Origin: Coprobacillus cateniformis
GTDB lineage: Bacteria; Bacillota_I; Bacilli_A; Erysipelotrichales; Coprobacillaceae
Assembly: GCF_009767585.1 (NCBI RefSeq)
Contig: NZ_WSNW01000001.1
Span: 248,001-312,000, forward strand
DNA: 64,000 nt
Direction: 5' to 3'
The first letter of the stretch is position 1, and the number at the start of each line of letters is the position of its first letter. This document shows positions 9,601 through 18,720 of the stretch, in pieces. The notes under the pieces are model-generated. The model did not search any database. It worked only from the letters and a program-made list of their open reading frames with translations, and had not been told where the DNA came from. A program made the position numbers and the translations under genes.

Positions 9601-10440
9601 ATGAAATTATATAAATATTTACTAGCAAGTTTCATTGTTACATTGACAATTGTATGTTCTACTCATATTGTCTATGCTAATGATATCAAAGTGATTGATC
9701 AATCCCACATTTTAGATACCGATGAAAAAAAAGCTTTAACAGATAGAATCAATGATGTTGTTACAAAATATCAATTTGATCTGGTTATCCTTGTTGTGAA
9801 TTCCACTGATGGAAAAGATATTAACAGTTATGCTGATGACTATTTTGATGAGAATGGTTATGGTATTGGCAGTCAATATGATGGTGCATTATTTATTTTA
9901 GATTATATTGGCAGAGAAATGGCTATCAGCACATCTGGTTATGGTATAACTGTATTTACTGATTATGGTATTGATTATGTTTTTGATGAATTGGTTGATG
10001 ATATGTCAGCTGGACATTATTATCAAGCCTTTGATAAATATATTACACTTTCAGAAAAACTGATTAGAGATGCTAAATATGGAACTCCATATGATGTTAA
10101 ACAAGAAGCCACTGAACCTAAAAATTATCCAATGGCCTTGACTATAGGAATTTGTGGTGGTCTTATCATAGCCTTAATTGTCACACAAAACATGAAATCA
10201 AAACTAAAATCAGTGAAACCAGTTAATAATGCAGGGCAATATATTGATCAAAATGGTTTCGTTCTTTCAAACTCACAAGATATTTTCTTATATACAACAC
10301 TCACAAAAACAAAAATTCCTGAACCTACACAGTCTTCCTCATCTTCACAAAGTCATTCTAGCAGTCCCAGTCGAGGAGGAAGTTCAACTCATACAAGTTC
10401 TTCTGGAAGAACACATGGTGGCGGATCAAGAAAGTTTTAA
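9601..10440 (+). CDS. TPM-domain (YgcG-like) membrane protein with Ser/Gly-rich tail
   Basis: About 279 aa. A signal peptide (KLYKYLLASFIVTLTIVCS) precedes a TPM domain at about 30-150 (IKVIDQSHILDTDEKKALTD, YFDENGYGIGSQYDGALFIL and the later SGYGITVFTDYGI), then a membrane helix near 180-200 and a low-complexity C-terminus ending GGGSRKF. The ATG at 9601 is preferred: AGGTGA at 9590-9595 sits 5 bases upstream, whereas an in-frame GTG at 9592 overlaps that site. TPM proteins are linked to membrane-protein turnover or phosphatase activity in other systems; the role here is unknown. Confidence 0.82.
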   Translation: MKLYKYLLASFIVTLTIVCSTHIVYANDIKVIDQSHILDTDEKKALTDRINDVVTKYQFDLVILVVNSTDGKDINSYADDYFDENGYGIGSQYDGALFILDYIGREMAISTSGYGITVFTDYGIDYVFDELVDDMSAGHYYQAFDKYITLSEKLIRDAKYGTPYDVKQEATEPKNYPMALTIGICGGLIIALIVTQNMKSKLKSVKPVNNAGQYIDQNGFVLSNSQDIFLYTTLTKTKIPEPTQSSSSSQSHSSSPSRGGSSTHTSSSGRTHGGGSRKF

Positions 10441-10451
10441 TGAAAAAGCAG

Positions 10452-10488
10452 ACAGATGTTGACTTTGTGATAAGCGACATCTGTTTTT
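10452..10488 (+). terminator. Terminator after TPM gene
   Basis: ACAGATGT (10452-10459) pairs with ACATCTGT (10477-10484), followed by a run of T. Confidence 0.85.
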
Positions 10489-10536
10489 AAATTATTTTAA
10501 AAATATTAATTATATACAGCGTATTATCTTGAATGC

Positions 10537-10587
10537 TTGACAGTCAGTCAAAGTTTTGTTATGATAATTACAGACCAACCGTCGGTT
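10537..10587 (+). promoter_or_regulatory. Sigma-A promoter and TetR operator before the TetR gene
   Basis: TTGACA (10537-10542) and TATGAT (10560-10565) are separated by exactly 17 bases, a near-consensus promoter. Directly downstream is the inverted repeat AACCG-T-CGGTT (10577-10587), placed to block the promoter. A related site lies at 11280-11296, before the exporter genes, so TetR probably controls itself and the downstream genes. Confidence 0.8.
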
Positions 10588-10601
10588 TATAAGGAGGCTA
10601 T

Positions 10602-11234
10602 ATGGGAAGAAAGAAAAATCCAGAACAAACAATAGAACAAATTATAGCGGTTTCTAGCCAACTTTTTGTTGAAAAGGGATATGAACAAACAAGTATACAA
10701 GATATTCTTGATGCTCTTGATCTTTCTAAAGGAGGCCTTTATCATCACTTTAAATCTAAAGAAGAAATTTTGGAAGCAGTTATGCATAAAAGAGCTCAAT
10801 ATGTTATTGATAGGCTTTATACTATTATTCAAAACACAGAAGCTGAAAACGCCAAAGAAAAGTTAAAAAAAATTCTTTATCAACTTGGAACTGATTCCAA
10901 GACACATGAACTTGACTCTGTTTTAACTTCACAGATGATAAATCCTTATTTTGTTGTTGATGGTTTACAAGCCAGTATGAAACAAGATGCTCCTATTATT
11001 TCTCGACTTATAGAGGAAGGTATAAAAGATGGTTCTTTGCAAACAACACAACCAACTTACTGTGCAGAAGTCTTTCTCATTCTTTTAAACTATTGGGCAA
11101 ATCCAGCTTTGTTTGGTCGTAATCATTTAGAAACAAAGGAGAGAATGAAATATTTACAATTTGTCACGAAACAACTTGGCTTAGATATTATTGATGATGA
11201 TTTCATTGATACTCTTCTTGGTGCTTATACTTAA
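10602..11234 (+). CDS. TetR/AcrR-family regulator
   Basis: 210 aa with an N-terminal HTH (TIEQIIAVSSQLFVEKGY, TSIQDILDALDLSKGGLYHHF) and a helical ligand-binding C-terminus of no recognised specificity. AAGGAGG lies just before the ATG. It is followed by a BcrA-type ABC exporter module whose leader carries a similar inverted repeat, so it most likely represses that exporter and responds to a toxic ligand. Confidence 0.9.
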   Translation: MGRKKNPEQTIEQIIAVSSQLFVEKGYEQTSIQDILDALDLSKGGLYHHFKSKEEILEAVMHKRAQYVIDRLYTIIQNTEAENAKEKLKKILYQLGTDSKTHELDSVLTSQMINPYFVVDGLQASMKQDAPIISRLIEEGIKDGSLQTTQPTYCAEVFLILLNYWANPALFGRNHLETKERMKYLQFVTKQLGLDIIDDDFIDTLLGAYT

Positions 11235-11279
11235 TATATAAAAATAGCTGTTCTCACAGTTTATTTTTTACCGCAATAC

Positions 11280-11296
11280 AAACCGCTAGTCGGTTT
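11280..11296 (+). promoter_or_regulatory. Second TetR-type operator, before the ABC module
   Basis: AAACCG-CTAGT-CGGTTT is a 6-bp inverted repeat with a 5-base spacer. It shares AACCG...CGGTT with the site at 10577-10587, although the spacer differs (5 versus 1). It lies 15 bases before the ATG at 11311. Confidence 0.6.
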
Positions 11297-11310
11297 CATA
11301 TGGAGGGAAT

Positions 11311-12034
11311 ATGAAAAAAATGTCATACAAATAAAAAATATAACAAAGAGTTTTGAATCAAAGGAAGTTATAAGAAATTGTTCATTATCAATACTAGAAG
11401 GTTCAATATATAGTCTACTTGGTATTATAATGGTGCTGGAAAAGCAACTCTTTTTAAGTTGCTAATGGGTTTGTTGAATCCTGAAATGGGAACGATCGAG
11501 ATCCTAAATAGTAATATGTTAAAGAATCGTGATACTATGCTTTCACAAATAGGTGGATTTATTGAATCACCAATTTTCTATGAACATCTTTCTGCCCATG
11601 AAAATCTGGCACTTCATCTTGCTTACATGAATACAGCTGGTATGGGTATTAAAAAAGCTTTGAATATGGTAGGACTATCTCATATAGGTAAGCAACCAGT
11701 TTCAACATTTTCTTTAGGGATGCGACAACGTTTAGGAATTGCGAGAGCTATGATTCATGAACCAAAGTTACTTATACGAAATGAACCTATTAATGGGCTT
11801 GACCCTATAGGAATAAAACAAATGCGTGAATTGTTTGTTACTCTTTCTCAAGAAAAGAATATGACTATTTTAATTTCTAGCCATATTCTCAGTGAAGTTG
11901 AACATATTGCTGATACAGTAGGAATTATGAGTGAGGGAAAAATTTTGCATGAAATAGATTCTAAACAAATCAAATCAAAATATCAGGGGAATTTAGAAGA
12001 ATACTTCTTTTCTCTTATGACAGGAGAAAAATAA
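11311..12034 (+). pseudogene. BcrA-type ABC exporter ATPase, broken by two frameshifts
   Basis: A GGAGGG site precedes the ATG at 11311, but the frame stops after 7 codons. Adding one A to the A7 run at 11314-11320 restores a normal N-terminus (VIQIKNITKSFESKEVIRN). A second shift falls near 11426-11434, inside the Walker A region: SLLG continues in one frame and NGAGKATLFKLL in another. The remainder (SFLG equivalent TFSLGMRQRLGIARA) is open to 12034. Walker B reads LLIRNEPINGLDP, so the usual Asp before Glu is Asn. All three lesions indicate a dead ATPase of the bacitracin/lantibiotic-export class. Confidence 0.85.
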
Positions 12035-12036
12035 CG

Positions 12037-12735
12037 ATGATAAAACTTATAAAATTAGAACGACAACATCTTCATCTTAAAACTTATGTCATGACATCAC
12101 TGATCCTTGGTCTGTTTATACTTGTCTTTACTTACTTTGTTGCAAATGTAGCACAAATTGAACAAGAAACAGAATTTATGGTATATGAGAATATTTTTCT
12201 CTTTTCTAGTATTATCAGCACTCTGCTTTTTGGGATTTTATCAGCAACAATGTATAACAATTTAATCATTAAAGAATATACAGGTGAACGTATTGCACTG
12301 CTTTTTTCTTATCCAGTCAATCGTAAAAAGATATTTATGATAAAAGTTTTAATTATAGTTTCACTTGTATCAATCTCAATGCTTATTTGTACACTTATTC
12401 CGATTATTATTTTTATCATCACAGAATCTATTCATCCTATTGTATCTGATACCATAACTTTGCCTTTAATTCTGAATACTTTCAAAATAATTATATTTTC
12501 TACATTCTCTGTAAATGCAGCTGGAATACTTGCAATGGCACTTGGATTTATGAAAAAATCAATTTCTGTAACATTAATAAGTGCATTTGTTCTCTTATGT
12601 ATATATTGTAATCTCATGATAAGTACCAATAGCAATCCTCTTACTTTCATGTATATCATAGGAATTTCAACTCTTATTATTTTCATTATTGTTATTATGC
12701 TCTCACACAAAATAAATCATATGGAGGTTCATTAA
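12037..12735 (+). CDS. ABC-2 type permease of the BcrA-like module
   Basis: 232 aa with six hydrophobic segments and no soluble domain, typical of BcrB/ABC-2 permeases (IIKEYTGERIALLFSYPVNRKKIF after the second helix is a family-like coupling segment). It starts 3 bases after the ATPase stop. It is itself intact although its ATPase partner is broken, so it is probably non-functional unless another ATPase substitutes. Confidence 0.8.
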   Translation: MIKLIKLERQHLHLKTYVMTSLILGLFILVFTYFVANVAQIEQETEFMVYENIFLFSSIISTLLFGILSATMYNNLIIKEYTGERIALLFSYPVNRKKIFMIKVLIIVSLVSISMLICTLIPIIIFIITESIHPIVSDTITLPLILNTFKIIIFSTFSVNAAGILAMALGFMKKSISVTLISAFVLLCIYCNLMISTNSNPLTFMYIIGISTLIIFIIVIMLSHKINHMEVH

Positions 12736-13119
12736 ATGAAACAGAATCAAATACTTGAAAACACAAAGAAAATGACAGATAGATCATTAGAATTGACACA
12801 ATCTGTCATAGAAAAATCAAAAAAATTACGTACCCCATCCCCTAAGATTGATAAAATTGGAACGACCATTGGTTATGTTGCAAGTACCAGTTTATTAATA
12901 GGAGGAGTGATTCAAATCATTGTTGGAAAACCAACTTGGGCATTAGGAAGTTTATCAGCTGGAGCCATAGCATTGTTATCGAATCGATATCATTATCACC
13001 ACATAAAGAATAAAAAAATAAAGGAAAACCATAGTCATTCATATTCAAAGAATCACTGTGGTTTTCTTATTTTCAATATTCATTATTGTTTTGAAAAAAT
13101 CTTGGTCAAAGCATTTTAA
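12736..13119 (+). CDS. Small membrane protein of the exporter operon, abnormal C-terminus
   Basis: 127 aa, not recognised. A hydrophilic N-terminus (about 1-45) precedes two hydrophobic stretches (IGYVASTSLLIGGVIQIIVG and WALGSLSAGAIALLSN). The last ~35 residues are encoded by a strong terminator hairpin at 13024-13066 and the DNA after it. That suggests the original stop was lost and the tail is read-through. ATGGAGG precedes the ATG, and it abuts the permease gene. Confidence 0.55.
   Translation: MKQNQILENTKKMTDRSLELTQSVIEKSKKLRTPSPKIDKIGTTIGYVASTSLLIGGVIQIIVGKPTWALGSLSAGAIALLSNRYHYHHIKNKKIKENHSHSYSKNHCGFLIFNIHYCFEKILVKAF
13024..13070 (+). terminator. Terminator hairpin lying inside an open frame
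   Basis: GAAAACCATAGT (13024-13035) pairs with ACTGTGGTTTTC (13055-13066), a 12-bp stem with one G-T pair, followed by TTATTTTC. It probably ends the 10.6-13.1 kb exporter operon even though the last gene is open through it. Confidence 0.65.
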
Positions 13120-13131
13120 CATAGAGACTCA

Positions 13132-13833
13132 CTATGACAATAAATTTCTTTTTCCATAAATTTTTATATAAATACAAACAAGAACAACAAGATTAGCAAG
13201 AATAATGAGAATGCTCTGTGTTGGAAATGGATGAGTTGATAAGTTTGTGAGTATATCATTAATTTGTTGTGTATAAAGCCATTGTCCAAAAGTTTTAATA
13301 TTTTGATTAAACATCGAGAGCATAGGAACAAAAGAACAGATCAGCATGGCAGGGACTGAAAGTGAATTGGCAGCCATTTGATTTTTAGAAAGAATGCCAA
13401 TAATACTTCCAAGCAAAAGAGATATTAGTAAACCAAGACTACATATTTCCATAAAAGAAAGCAATTCCATTCCCTGATATCCACCAGTTATTCCCATAAT
13501 CAAAGTTCCTATTAGGCAACAAAGAAATACCAATGTGCCAACTCCAATCATATATTCTACTGGTTTCACATTTGACATAATCATCATTCTTAAACTTCCC
13601 TGCTCTTTTTCTTCACTCATGATACTCGCCATAATAATAATGGGTGCCATCCCCACATACATCGTTGCAAACAGTATAACAAAATAAATTCCTGGTATTT
13701 CTACACTACTAACTGATGATGTTAAAACAATACAGATGATTGGAAACATGAGAAATTGAATCAAAATACTCTTATTTTTAATTGTATCTTTCCATTGTTT
13801 ACGTATAATTGCAAATATGATTTGTAGATTCAT
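13132..13833 (-). CDS. ABC-2 type permease
   Basis: 233 aa with six membrane segments. MASIMSEEKEQGSLRMMIMSNVKPVEYMIG is the typical ABC-2 coupling region after the second helix. It starts immediately downstream of its ATPase gene (no gap), forming a two-gene exporter. The substrate is unknown. It converges with the broken BcrA-like operon on the other strand. Confidence 0.85.
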   Translation of the reverse strand: MNLQIIFAIIRKQWKDTIKNKSILIQFLMFPIICIVLTSSVSSVEIPGIYFVILFATMYVGMAPIIIMASIMSEEKEQGSLRMMIMSNVKPVEYMIGVGTLVFLCCLIGTLIMGITGGYQGMELLSFMEICSLGLLISLLLGSIIGILSKNQMAANSLSVPAMLICSFVPMLSMFNQNIKTFGQWLYTQQINDILTNLSTHPFPTQSILIILANLVVLVCIYIKIYGKRNLLS

Positions 13834-14679
13834 TTATACCAACTCCTTTCCTGTTAATGTAATAAAGACATTCCCTAATGTAGGTTCAGAAGAATGAATA
13901 GATTTAATTTGTTCTAAAGCAATCAAGTCATATACAAACTGTGCATTTTCCTTCTTATTTTCTATAATATGTTCTTGATTGTCTTTAGTCATAATCACCA
14001 TCTTGTTCAACTGATTATAGCGTGAACATATATTTTCAGGTCGATCATACTCAATAATTTGACCTTCATTCAATAAAGCAACTTTATCACATAAAAGTGA
14101 TGCTTCTTCCATATTATGAGTCGTTAAAAATATGGCAGTTCCCTTTTTCTTCAATTGTAATAAAAGTTCATGAATTTTAAGTGATGTCGCAGGATCTAAC
14201 CCAGAAGTTGGTTCATCAAGGAATAATATTTGTGGTTCATGCATAATTGCTCTGGCAATCACAAGTCTTTGTTTCATTCCTTTAGATAATTGATTGACTA
14301 TTGTTTTTTTATCATTACAAAGATGAACATGTTTTAAGACATCATCAATTTTATGATGGTCTAGATGATATATGGATGCATATAAGAGTAAGTTATCATA
14401 ACAAGTTAAACGATCATAGAGTCCAGGTTTATCTAATACAAGTCCAATATGTGTATAATCCTCTTTTGATAATTGTAAAGAATTTTTTTGCATGACATAA
14501 GATTGTCCACTATCAGCCTCCAACTGTCCTGTTATAATATTAATCAGTGTTGTTTTTCCTGCCCCTGATGGTCCTAATAAGCCAAATATTTCTCCAGATT
14601 GTATCTGAATAGAAATATCAGTGAGAACTTTCTTTTGAGAAAATGATTTATAAATATTTTCAACTTTAATAATTTCCAT
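13834..14679 (-). CDS. ABC transporter ATP-binding protein (ABC-2 exporter)
   Basis: About 281 aa with a complete nucleotide-binding domain: Walker A GPSGAGKTTL, signature LSKGMKQRL, Walker B ILFLDEPTSGLDP and switch His in LTTHNMEE. The C-terminal part (about 215-281) is an extension of the exporter subfamily. The start at 14679 (MEIIKVENIY) has GGGGAG 7 bases upstream; an in-frame ATG at 14715 lacks one. It pairs with the permease at 13132-13833. Confidence 0.92.
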   Translation of the reverse strand: MEIIKVENIYKSFSQKKVLTDISIQIQSGEIFGLLGPSGAGKTTLINIITGQLEADSGQSYVMQKNSLQLSKEDYTHIGLVLDKPGLYDRLTCYDNLLLYASIYHLDHHKIDDVLKHVHLCNDKKTIVNQLSKGMKQRLVIARAIMHEPQILFLDEPTSGLDPATSLKIHELLLQLKKKGTAIFLTTHNMEEASLLCDKVALLNEGQIIEYDRPENICSRYNQLNKMVIMTKDNQEHIIENKKENAQFVYDLIALEQIKSIHSSEPTLGNVFITLTGKELV

Positions 14680-14854
14680 AAATAACTCCCCTTTTCTTGT
14701 CATTATCAAAATCATTATTTCTTGTTTCCAATGGACTTTGATATCAATGATCTTACTTGCATTATATTTTATTTATTGAATTGAATCCATAAATTCAAAC
14801 TCACTTGCTTGAATGTTTAACCAAGTTACATAACACAACCTTTTGCAAAAGAAA

Positions 14855-14872
14855 AAGCCCTATAATGGGCTT
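14855..14872 (-). terminator. Terminator of the GH13 gene
   Basis: AAGCCC (14855-14860) and GGGCTT (14867-14872) form a stem; the minus-strand transcript continues into TTTCTTTT. It lies 9 bases past the GH13 stop. Confidence 0.8.
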
Positions 14873-14880
14873 GTGAGAAA

Positions 14881-16533
14881 TTATATATTTTGAATAAAGA
14901 CTAAACTTTCATAAGCACGAAGTTTATGAGCACAATCATCATAATTTGAAATTAAAATTTTAGCATCATCATGAATATATGAACAATCATAATCTAATTC
15001 CTGAGATGAAAAGTTACAATAGATAATAAGTTCTTGATGATCTGAAATACGTTTATAAGCGTAGATATGTGGATCATCTTCCATAATTAATTGATATTTT
15101 CCATCTGTTATAATATCATAGTCTTTTCTTAATTGAATCAGTTTTTGATATGTGTAGAAAATAGAATTTGGATCTGACAATTGAGCACTTGCATTAAGAG
15201 TTAAATAATTAGGATTCACCATAATCCATGGTTCTTGATCACTAAATCCTGCATGAATGGTTTCATCCCATTGCATTGGTGTTCGTGCATTATCACGGCT
15301 TGATTTTCTCAAATATCTTAACATATCTTCATGTTTGACTGTTTTTTCTATTTCTACCAACTGTTTGTAACTGTTAAAACTTTCAATGTCACGATAATCT
15401 TCTAAAGATTCAAAAGGAACATTGGTCATACCAAGCTCTTCACCTTGATAAATATAGGGTGTTCCCTGCATCATATGCAAACAGATTGCTAACATTTTAG
15501 CAGATTTTTCATGGTAAAATGGTGTCGATACATCACCAAATCGAGATACACATCTTGGTTGATCATGATTATTCCAAAATAATGAATTCCAAGCTTTTTG
15601 ATACAAACCAACTTGCCAACGAGTCATGATTCTTTTTAAATCTAACAGTTCAAATCTTTGGTCAGTCCATTTGTTAACTTCAGCACCATCTACATTCATC
15701 ATTTCAAATTGGAAAATCATACTTAATTCACGACCATCTAATGGTGCAAATTTGATACCATCTTCAATTGTGACTGCTGGTGTTTCTCCAACTGTTAGCA
15801 ATGGTTTTCTTGATAACACCTGTTGATTCATCTCTTGAAGATAATCATGAATGTGTGGACCATTTGCGCATACTTGATGACCTTTAATATCACTATCAGT
15901 ATAATACTTATCTTCATCTTTACTGATTAAGTTAATGACATCTAATCTAAAGCCATCAACACCTTTGTCTACCCAATAATTCATGATATCAAAACACTCT
16001 TCTCTCACTTTTGGATTTTGCCAATTGAGATCAGGCTGCTTTTTTGAGAATAAATGTAAATAATATTGTTGTGTTGCCTCATCGTACTGCCATGCTGAAC
16101 CTTGGAAACAACTTGTCCAATTACTAGGTACATCTCCATCTTTTGGATCTTTCCATATATAATAATCTCTATAAGGGTTATCCTTTGAACTTTGACTCTC
16201 AATAAACCATTTATGTTTATCACTTGTATGATTAAATACCAAATCCATGACAATTTTAATTCCTCTTTGATGTGCTTCTAATAAAAGACGATCAAAATCT
16301 TCCATTGTTCCATATTCATCTAAAATATTGCGATAATCAGAAATATCATAACCATTATCATCATTAGGAGACTCATAAATAGGTGTTAACCATAAAACAT
16401 CAACCCCTAATTTTTCTAAATAATCTAATCGTGATGTTATCCCATTAATATCCCCTATTCCATCATGATTACTATCCTGAAAACTTCTGACATAAATCTG
16501 ATAAACAACACTCTTTTTCCACCATTGTTCCAT
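14881..16533 (-). CDS. malL: GH13 oligo-1,6-glucosidase / alpha-glucosidase
   Basis: A 550-aa cytosolic alpha-glucosidase (oligo-1,6-glucosidase/dextran glucosidase group). Visible motifs are KSVVYQIYVRSFQDSNHDG, region I DLVFNHTS, region II DGFRLDVINLIS (nucleophile Asp), region III LTVGETPAV (acid Glu) and region IV FWNNHDQPR. It cleaves alpha-1,6 or alpha-1,4 bonds of short oligosaccharides. The start at 16533 has GGAGG 8 bases upstream; an ATG at 16548 precedes that site. It lies downstream of the GH4 gene, but a terminator separates them. The symbol is family-level. Confidence 0.92.
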   Translation of the reverse strand: MEQWWKKSVVYQIYVRSFQDSNHDGIGDINGITSRLDYLEKLGVDVLWLTPIYESPNDDNGYDISDYRNILDEYGTMEDFDRLLLEAHQRGIKIVMDLVFNHTSDKHKWFIESQSSKDNPYRDYYIWKDPKDGDVPSNWTSCFQGSAWQYDEATQQYYLHLFSKKQPDLNWQNPKVREECFDIMNYWVDKGVDGFRLDVINLISKDEDKYYTDSDIKGHQVCANGPHIHDYLQEMNQQVLSRKPLLTVGETPAVTIEDGIKFAPLDGRELSMIFQFEMMNVDGAEVNKWTDQRFELLDLKRIMTRWQVGLYQKAWNSLFWNNHDQPRCVSRFGDVSTPFYHEKSAKMLAICLHMMQGTPYIYQGEELGMTNVPFESLEDYRDIESFNSYKQLVEIEKTVKHEDMLRYLRKSSRDNARTPMQWDETIHAGFSDQEPWIMVNPNYLTLNASAQLSDPNSIFYTYQKLIQLRKDYDIITDGKYQLIMEDDPHIYAYKRISDHQELIIYCNFSSQELDYDCSYIHDDAKILISNYDDCAHKLRAYESLVFIQNI

Positions 16534-16634
16534 AATTTTATCCTCCATTTCTTTTTCTATATTACCACATGATCACTAACAATTCATAAGCTTTCAAATT
16601 TTGAAAACAAGTCTATATAACGTCATTATAAAAA

Positions 16635-16660
16635 CTCCAGAGAAATAAATTTCTCTAGAG
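16635..16660 (-). terminator. Terminator of the GH4 gene
   Basis: CTCCAGAGAAAT pairs with ATTTCTCTAGAG around a short loop, and the minus-strand product continues GTTTTTAT. It sits 4 bases past the GH4 stop. Confidence 0.8.
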
Positions 16661-16663
16661 CTT

Positions 16664-17983
16664 TTATAATTTAAAGAATTGTGGCAAATATTGTTTATGT
16701 GCCTCTAACATTTCATCTAATATTTTTTTAGCAATCATTTCACTTTGAACCAATGGATTAATAGTCATTGTGACCAAAGCATCATCATAATTTCCACTTA
16801 CTGCAACATCTGTTGTTAAAATTTCAAATGCTTTTAATTGCTGAATTAATCCAACCGTTTGAATTGGTAAATCTCCAACAGGAATTGGTTTTGGACCATC
16901 CTTAGTGATAACGCTACTCACTTCAACAACAACATCATCTGGAAGATTGGAGATAGCTCCTTGATTTAAAGTATCAACAACTTGAATATCACCCTTATTA
17001 TTATACAATGAAGAAATTAAATTACACGCTGCATCACTATAGTAAGCACCACCACGTTGTTCCAGCTCTTTTGGTTTCATATCAAGATTTTCATCTTTGT
17101 ATTTTTCAAATAATTCTTTTTCTACTTTCTTAACAACTTGAGCACGACATTGATGTTTTTTAGCATCTTCTTGACAATGTTCAAGCATTTGTTGTTTTTG
17201 GAGGTAATAACGGAGATATCCAATACCTAAAAAGCCATAGCTCCTTAAGAATTCTGCACTCCAAGGAATATCTACAATATTTTTTAATGATTCTTCTGTT
17301 CCGGCATGAATCATCTTTTCAATCAATTCTTTGTTTGCATTATGACCATTATATTCAATATCTAAGGCATAGATCATATGATTAATACCACCAATTTTTA
17401 CATTCACCTGATCTTCTGACTTAGCTCCAAGAATTTTTTCAATATCTTTAATCATATTCACTGGACCATTACATAAACCAATAAATTTCTTCCAGTTTGT
17501 ATGTCTAAAAACAGCTTCAGCATTCATTCCAGATGGATTGGTAAATGAAACAATCCATGCATCTGGACATAATTCTTGACAATCTTTAATAATATCAAAA
17601 ATAACTGGAATTGTTCTCAATCCTTTAAACATTCCTCCAGGGCCATTGGTTTCCTGCCCTATAACACCATATTTTAAAGGAATCAATTCATCTTTTTCAC
17701 GAGCATCCAATTGTCCAACCCTAAATTGCGTTGTTACAAAGTCAGCATCTTTTAAAGCAGCACGACGATCTAGTGACAAATAAATATTCATGTCAACTTC
17801 AGCCTTTTTAACCATACGTTTTGCAAGATGTCCAACAATCTCTAATTTTTCTTGACCTTCTTCAATATCAACTAACCATAATTCTTTCACTGGTAACTCA
17901 TCATATCTTTTGATAAATCCTTCAACCAACTCAGGAGTATAACTGCTTCCTCCACCAATTGTTACAATTTTAATACCTTTCAT
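16664..17983 (-). CDS. GH4 family 6-phospho-beta-glucosidase (LicH/CelF type)
   Basis: About 439 aa. NAD-binding N-terminus IKIVTIGGGSSYTPELVEGF, the GH4 block FRVGQLDAREKDELIPLKYGVIGQETNGPGG (split here by residue choice), metal-site Cys region LCNGPVNM and IGGINHMIYAL are all present. GH4 enzymes need NAD+ and a divalent metal and cleave phosphorylated disaccharides after PTS uptake. No PTS gene is adjacent, so its transporter is elsewhere or is the 1.7-3.7 kb system. Two ATGs in tandem are possible; the second has better spacing (6-7 bases) from GGAGG. Confidence 0.88.
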   Translation of the reverse strand: MKGIKIVTIGGGSSYTPELVEGFIKRYDELPVKELWLVDIEEGQEKLEIVGHLAKRMVKKAEVDMNIYLSLDRRAALKDADFVTTQFRVGQLDAREKDELIPLKYGVIGQETNGPGGMFKGLRTIPVIFDIIKDCQELCPDAWIVSFTNPSGMNAEAVFRHTNWKKFIGLCNGPVNMIKDIEKILGAKSEDQVNVKIGGINHMIYALDIEYNGHNANKELIEKMIHAGTEESLKNIVDIPWSAEFLRSYGFLGIGYLRYYLQKQQMLEHCQEDAKKHQCRAQVVKKVEKELFEKYKDENLDMKPKELEQRGGAYYSDAACNLISSLYNNKGDIQVVDTLNQGAISNLPDDVVVEVSSVITKDGPKPIPVGDLPIQTVGLIQQLKAFEILTTDVAVSGNYDDALVTMTINPLVQSEMIAKKILDEMLEAHKQYLPQFFKL

Positions 17984-18201
17984 CATCTTCCTCCTTTAAG
18001 CGTTTCTTAGCCTCTTAATTTAAAAATAGTACTCTACATATTTTGGATATACTGTAGTCATTATTTTTAATTTCATGATATGACTTTCTTATTTAATTAT
18101 ACTATAATCTTTTATAATCAAACAAGTCACTTAAACCCTCATAATATTTTTTGTCATTTCTTCCTTAAAGAAATGTGTATTTTATTTTTATAACATTATG
18201 A

Positions 18202-18225
18202 TATAATAAATAAACAAGAGAGGTG
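18202..18225 (+). promoter_or_regulatory. Extended -10 promoter and RBS of the 100-aa gene
   Basis: TGATATAAT, an extended -10, ends at 18207, and GAGAGGTG precedes the ATG at 18231. No good -35 is visible, as expected for this class. Confidence 0.55.
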
Positions 18226-18230
18226 TTTAG

Positions 18231-18533
18231 ATGTTAGCAAGATTATATGTTATTATCTCTAGTGAAGAAGACAAAGATTATAAAACAATCAAAGATTTAT
18301 TATTACAAATATGCCCACAGTTTTGTATTTCACCAATGCGTGAATATGCTGGATTAAAAAATCATAGTGAGTTTTATATCACTTGTGATTTAAGCGAAGA
18401 TGAAGTTCAACCATTGTTAGATCAATTAAATAATGATTGGGATGGTGAAAAAGATGATTGTATTTGTTATGGATTTAATACAAAAATGTTCCATAAACTT
18501 GTTTATTACTTAGAATTTCAATTATTTGATTAA
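18231..18533 (+). CDS. Small cytosolic protein of unknown function
   Basis: 100 aa, acidic, no membrane segment and no family that I recognise. Text such as LYVIISSEEDKDYKTIKDLL and DDCICYGFNTKMFHKLVYYLEF suggests a compact alpha/beta fold with four Cys. It has its own promoter and terminator, a good ribosome site and codon use like its neighbours, so it is probably a real single-gene unit. Confidence 0.7.
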   Translation: MLARLYVIISSEEDKDYKTIKDLLLQICPQFCISPMREYAGLKNHSEFYITCDLSEDEVQPLLDQLNNDWDGEKDDCICYGFNTKMFHKLVYYLEFQLFD

Positions 18534-18563
18534 GAAGTGTTATATATAATAACCTTCTTTTTT
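18534..18563 (+). terminator. Terminator after the 100-aa gene
   Basis: GAAGTGTTAT pairs imperfectly with ATAACCTTC and is followed by TTTTTT. Confidence 0.65.
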
Positions 18564-18650
18564 ATTTACAATTAAAAAACACTTATTTATAATATAAAAA
18601 ATCTTCAAATAACTTTATCATATATTCTACTTCTTATTATTTAAGATTCA

Positions 18651-18694
18651 TTCTCAGAATTTGAGAACGCTAATTCTGATACCTATGTTATAAT
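18651..18694 (+). promoter_or_regulatory. Inverted repeat and extended -10 before XRE gene
   Basis: TTCTCA-GAATT-TGAGAA (18651-18667) is a perfect 6-bp inverted repeat. It lies upstream of an extended -10 (TGTTATAAT ending at 18694), a fitting operator for autoregulation by the XRE protein encoded next. Confidence 0.55.
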
Positions 18695-18720
18695 AAAATA
18701 AGAAAAGGGAGGATAATACT

